Source: Acidobacteriota bacterium (GTDB lineage: Bacteria; Acidobacteriota; Terriglobia; UBA7540). Taken from it: DNA of 32,852 nt. The stretch is from the NCBI GenBank assembly GCA_003225365.1, contig QHZN01000214.1, positions 1-32,852 of the forward strand, read 5' to 3'. Numbering within the stretch: position 1 is the first letter of the stretch; every line of letters begins with the position of its first letter. The notes beneath the pieces are model-generated. The model did no database searches. It had not been told where the DNA came from and worked only from the letters and a program-made list of their open reading frames with translations. A program made the translations under genes and the position numbers. Shown piece by piece: positions 29,638 to 32,852 of this stretch.

Positions 29638-32490
29638 TCAGGCCTTTTGCTGGAGGATGCGGATTTTCTCTGCCACGTCGCGGAAGTCGATGTTCTGGCT
29701 GTAGACCTCGGAGAACTTTTCGAGAGCGGTGCGCGTATTCCCGGCCTGCTCGTAAGCCACACCCAAATCGTAAAGCAAGGCGAGTGTGGCTTCTTCGTGC
29801 AGGTCGGGTATTTCCAGCGCTCGCGCGTACCACTTGGCCGCAATCACGGGCATTTTCTTTTCCATAAAACAAAGGGCGAGCAACGTGCAGGCTTGGAGAA
29901 AGTTGGCGGGTAGCTTCCCTTTCTGCGTGCCCTTGACCACTTTCTGGAACTCGCCGATGGCCTCGTCAAGCAGACTCATCTCGCGGAAGGCCACGCCGAG
30001 ATCGTAGTGGGTCTGTGGATCGTCGTCGGCGGCCTGTCCCTCACCTTCCTCGACCAAGTCATCCAGAATTCCGTTCAAAGGCGAGGGTGCCGCGGCCTCC
30101 GACACGGGCCGCGGGGGAGGCAAGGGAACTCTCACTTCAATCCCTTCGAGCGACGACGCAAGTTCACCGGCGAGGCCCCCGAGCAAGTCCCCGCCTTCGA
30201 GGGCCGGAGGCGCTTCCGTCGGCGGAGTCCCGGGAGCTGGCGGAGGCATGGGGGACTCCGTGGAGACGACAGGCTCGGCTGGCGGCTGGGCGGCTTCGGG
30301 CGGTTTGCCTCTCTCGATTGGGCCCGCCTCGGCAGTTGATCCGGCGGCTCCCGGAGATTCGGAAAATGAGGTCGGCAATTGCCATTCACCACCCGAGGGG
30401 GCCCTTGGTGGGACGGGCTCCGCGGGCGCGGGTGGCCGCGCGCGCGTGTCCGCCGGCTGACCAACGCGCCCTTCCATAATGTGGCGAAGCTCGGCAACTT
30501 GAGCGTCGCCAGGGAATTTCGCCTCCAGACCCTCGACGGCCTTTCGCGCCTCCTCAACGAATCCCTGCTCGAGGTAGAACTCCAATTCCGCGCGGCATTC
30601 TTCGAAATTGAACTGGGCGGGGGCCACCAGAGCCTCAGGAGGCGCTGCCGCTTCCGCGCCCAGCGCGTCAGAAAGGTCGTAATCCTGGCCGGGCTTCGCC
30701 GGCTTCGCAGGCAAATCTGTTGAAGTCGCACCGGAGCCGAAAGCGAGAGGGATTTCAACCCCGCTCTCCTTGACGGGAGCGGCCTGAGCTTCGGCAGAGG
30801 CGGAGCCCGGGATTTCCGAGGAGAGGTCAATCTCCTCAAGTGTTGGGGCCGCGCCAGGCGACGCGGAGCCGAGCGGGACTTTCGGCATCACGGGAGCTGC
30901 CCGGAGCCCTCCGGCGACGGACGTCTCCAGGTACAGCTCTTTTCCGGACATCGTCTCGAACCGCTTGGCGCTCACCATGTCGCCCCACTTGGCGTAAATC
31001 CTCGCCAGGGCCTCGGCCGCCTGCTGAGCGCGCTCGGGCAGGCCTTTGTGCGAGACTTCCAGAATCCGCCGGTGGATTTCGACTTGCTCGGGATAAATGG
31101 CGAGGACTTTTTCGAGCTCGCCTACCGCCTTGTCGGCCAGGTTGTAGCGGTTAAACAAATCGCTGTTCTCGAGCGCCTCTTTGACCATCGCGGCTTCTTC
31201 CGGGCTCGCCACGGGAGCCACGATCTCGCCCTCTGCGACTGGTTCCACTTCGATATCCGCCGTAAGCGCCAAGTCCGCGCCCCGAAGCTCGACCGCCCCC
31301 GGAAGTGCCGGAACCTCCTTCCCGGCTTTCTGAAGAATCCCATTGAGCAGCGCTTTGTAATCTTCGTTTTCGGGTTCGCGGCCAACTAGCTTCTGGAAAG
31401 CCCATTCCGCCCGATCCAAGTTTCCAGCGCTCGCGTAGGCTTCTCCCAAAGCCTGGAGTACTCCCGGGAGAGTAGCCTCGTCTGCGGTTTTCTCGGCGAC
31501 CTTATAGATGAGTTCGAGCGTGAGCAAGTGGTGGGGCTGCCGGGTCCAGATTTCGCGCAGGATTTCCATCAAAGGCCCCGTGGCCTTTTGCTGGACCAGG
31601 GTGTCGCAGGCTTCAGCGAGGGCAGCGACGGCCGGGTCGTATTCGCCTTTCTCCATGCAGAGCCGGGCGAAGATTTGGAGAAGAGCGAAGTCCCCCGGGC
31701 TGAGGCGCAAGAGTTCGCCGACCAGGGTTTTCGCCTCGTCGAGCTTCTTCGAGCCCAGATAAGCTTCGAGCAGGAGCCGCTCGGCCGCGGGGTGGGACCT
31801 CACGCCTGGACCGGAAGTGAGGATTCTCTCTGCCTCGGCGGGCTGGTGTTTGGTCAGAGCCAAGCGGGCGCGAGTGACCATGGTTTTGGGATCTTGCGGG
31901 TCGAGCGCGGTCGCATTGACAAGAGCCGCCTCGGCAGCGGCCAGATCCCCCTTATGCAGCGCGGTTTCCGCCGACTCGCGGTACGCCCCTGCGGCGTCGC
32001 CTTTTCGCCCGATCTGTTCGCAGAAATCGGCGAATTTCGCCCGGTAATTGAGGTTGTCGGGGGCGAGAGCGACCATCTTGCGGAACGCCTCCACGGCGCG
32101 GTCGTTCTGATTCTTTTTCCGAAGGAACTGCACCGCCTGCATGAAGTGCTCTCGAGCCTCTCGGCCCAATCCCTGCACGGTGTAGAGTTCTCCAGTCTTC
32201 AAAAGCACATCTACATTGGTCGGGTCGAGTTTGAAAATCTTCTTGTAGATGGCGATGGCTTTGAGCGTGAAGCCTTCCTGCGTGTACGCCTCAGCCAGCT
32301 TGTGGAAATGCTTCAGGGCCTCGGAGACATTCCTTTCGCGTAGGTATAGGTCTCCAACAGTGTTGAGAACGGTTGGGTCTGCGGGATCTCTGGCGTAGAT
32401 GTCGAGATAAAGCTTGATGGCCTGAGAGGCCTTGCCTTGCGCCAGAGACTTCTCTGCCTCATGCAGCGCTCTGGCTTTGTTAAAAGCCAT
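29638..32490 (-). CDS. Large tetratricopeptide-repeat (TPR) protein
   Basis: A 950-residue cytosolic protein without a signal peptide. TPR units cover about 1-380, for example AIKLYLDIYARDPADPTVLN, AIAIYKKIFKLDPTNVDVLL and AVEAFRKMVALAPDNLNYRA. More helices with TPR character follow at about 420-500. A long Pro/Ala/Glu-rich linker (about 530-840) contains a short helical island (FNFEECRAELEFYLEQGFVE). A C-terminal TPR block begins HYDLGVAFREMSLLDEAIGE and ends near residue 945. Such proteins act as scaffolds; the partner is not visible. The arrangement of two TPR blocks joined by a disordered linker recalls motility or pilus-associated scaffolds, but that is a guess. ATG 32490 has GGAG eight bases upstream. 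It heads a probable operon with the small membrane protein and thiE. Confidence 0.85.
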   Translation of the reverse strand: MAFNKARALHEAEKSLAQGKASQAIKLYLDIYARDPADPTVLNTVGDLYLRERNVSEALKHFHKLAEAYTQEGFTLKAIAIYKKIFKLDPTNVDVLLKTGELYTVQGLGREAREHFMQAVQFLRKKNQNDRAVEAFRKMVALAPDNLNYRAKFADFCEQIGRKGDAAGAYRESAETALHKGDLAAAEAALVNATALDPQDPKTMVTRARLALTKHQPAEAERILTSGPGVRSHPAAERLLLEAYLGSKKLDEAKTLVGELLRLSPGDFALLQIFARLCMEKGEYDPAVAALAEACDTLVQQKATGPLMEILREIWTRQPHHLLTLELIYKVAEKTADEATLPGVLQALGEAYASAGNLDRAEWAFQKLVGREPENEDYKALLNGILQKAGKEVPALPGAVELRGADLALTADIEVEPVAEGEIVAPVASPEEAAMVKEALENSDLFNRYNLADKAVGELEKVLAIYPEQVEIHRRILEVSHKGLPERAQQAAEALARIYAKWGDMVSAKRFETMSGKELYLETSVAGGLRAAPVMPKVPLGSASPGAAPTLEEIDLSSEIPGSASAEAQAAPVKESGVEIPLAFGSGATSTDLPAKPAKPGQDYDLSDALGAEAAAPPEALVAPAQFNFEECRAELEFYLEQGFVEEARKAVEGLEAKFPGDAQVAELRHIMEGRVGQPADTRARPPAPAEPVPPRAPSGGEWQLPTSFSESPGAAGSTAEAGPIERGKPPEAAQPPAEPVVSTESPMPPPAPGTPPTEAPPALEGGDLLGGLAGELASSLEGIEVRVPLPPPRPVSEAAAPSPLNGILDDLVEEGEGQAADDDPQTHYDLGVAFREMSLLDEAIGEFQKVVKGTQKGKLPANFLQACTLLALCFMEKKMPVIAAKWYARALEIPDLHEEATLALLYDLGVAYEQAGNTRTALEKFSEVYSQNIDFRDVAEKIRILQQKA

Positions 32491-32529
32491 TCACACGCTC
32501 CATTGCCCCTACCTTGTCACAGTAAGACT

Positions 32530-32558
32530 AGGCTAACAAAGGCTCGACACCAAGTCAA
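32530..32558 (-). promoter_or_regulatory. Candidate promoter of the TPR operon
   Basis: On the minus strand TTGACT (32553-32558) is followed after 17 bp by TAGCCT (32530-32535), 40 bp before the ATG. The -10 is weak. The insertion sequence begins about 16 bp upstream of the -35. Confidence 0.3.
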
Positions 32559-32573
32559 CGTCATGGGTTGGCA

Positions 32574-32852
32574 TGAGGGCCCCCCAATTTCTGATCCACT
32601 TTGAGAGCGAGTTTCCGGCAGAATCTCTGAACCGAGAAAAGGAGATATGGCCTGAAGAGGAAGCGATTTTCTGTGGAGCAGATGGTGGAGGTGGTGAATC
32701 AAGCCGAGAGGGGCGTTCCGGTGACGGAGCTGATCGGGCAGGCGGGCATTTCCGAGCAGACGTTCGACCGCTGGAAGAAGCGGTATACGGGCCTGCAGGT
32801 GGACCAGGCACGCCAACTGAAACAGTTGCAGGAGGAGAATGTTCGGCTGAAG
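32574..32852 (+). mobile_element. IS3-family insertion sequence, left end (continues beyond window)
   Basis: The sequence from about 32574 (TGAGGGCCCCCCAATTTCTG) to the OrfA frame looks like the left terminus of an IS3-family element, with the usual TGA-type end. The rest, including OrfB, lies outside the window, so neither the right end nor the target duplication can be checked. Confidence 0.6.
32652..32852 (+). CDS. IS3-family transposase OrfA, N-terminal part
   Basis: The visible 67 residues read KRKRFSVEQMVEVVNQAERG, then VPVTELIGQAGISEQTFDRW, KKRYTGLQVDQARQLKQLQE and ENVRLK. This is the helix-turn-helix and the start of the leucine-zipper coiled coil of OrfA in the IS3 family. The protein continues past the window edge. 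The likely start is CTG 32652, 7 nt after AGGAG (32640-32644); relatives normally begin MKRKRF, so this position may have mutated from ATG. A nearby ATG at 32647 is in another frame and is followed at once by a stop. In IS3 elements OrfA is fused to OrfB by programmed frameshifting. Confidence 0.85.
   Translation, partial: MKRKRFSVEQMVEVVNQAERGVPVTELIGQAGISEQTFDRWKKRYTGLQVDQARQLKQLQEENVRLK

Overview
This is a GC-rich, gene-dense bacterial chromosome segment, most likely from an Acidobacteriota (Acidobacteria) species. The main evidence is a 911-residue acidobacterial duplicated orphan permease (ADOP) beside the small PadR-type regulator that normally accompanies it. A choice-of-anchor-D surface protein of a kind common in that phylum and many copies of short palindromic intergenic repeats agree with this. 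The assignment is inferred from gene families, not from a marker-gene tree.

Layout. Positions 1-3552 hold the 3' end of rmuC and, convergent to it, a UvrD-type helicase fused to a RecB-like nuclease with a probable Fe-S cluster. A small secreted protein follows. From 4401 to 9585 lies the classic ffh-rpsP-khpA-rimM-trmD-rplS-rnhB translation/SRP cluster on the + strand. Palindromic elements interrupt it, and an antitoxin-like remnant sits before rnhB. pyrC (+) follows. Next come a duplicated scrap of the pyrE 3' end, a secreted Asp-box (sialidase-fold-like) protein and a MITE-like element with terminal inverted repeats and a target duplication. A long minus-strand run reads argA-like GNAT, ruvX, mltG, a conserved hypothetical, pyrF, pyrE. 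After a repeat-filled gap comes the minus-strand arginine operon argC-argB-argD-argF. It has a clear promoter and a perfect 11-bp inverted repeat placed like an operator. Positions 22844-26126 carry ADOP and PadR. Then come an AI-2E family transporter and the anchor-D protein (+), and thiE, a small two-helix membrane protein and a 950-residue TPR protein (-). The window ends inside an IS3-family insertion sequence.

How the genes work together: two biosynthetic pathways dominate. Pyrimidine synthesis is represented by pyrC, pyrE and pyrF. Arginine synthesis is represented by argA-like, argC, argB, argD and argF. They stand beside the translation and protein-targeting cluster and beside cell-wall and RNA-processing genes (mltG, ruvX).

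The most unusual feature is an 18-bp palindrome, consensus CCTGCCTGCGCAGGCAGG, that occurs inside or at the edges of genes. It encodes LPAQAG-type peptides in PyrC (a tandem pair next to the metal-binding HCHLREPG motif), in the PyrF tail and probably in ThiE. At the argC-argB junction one variant copy forms the ArgC C-terminus and supplies the argB Shine-Dalgarno sequence. This resembles the protein-coding palindromic elements known from Rickettsia. A second family, containing TGTCATTCTGAGCGAAGC and its inverse, fills most of the long intergenic gaps; at least one copy looks like a transposed MITE.
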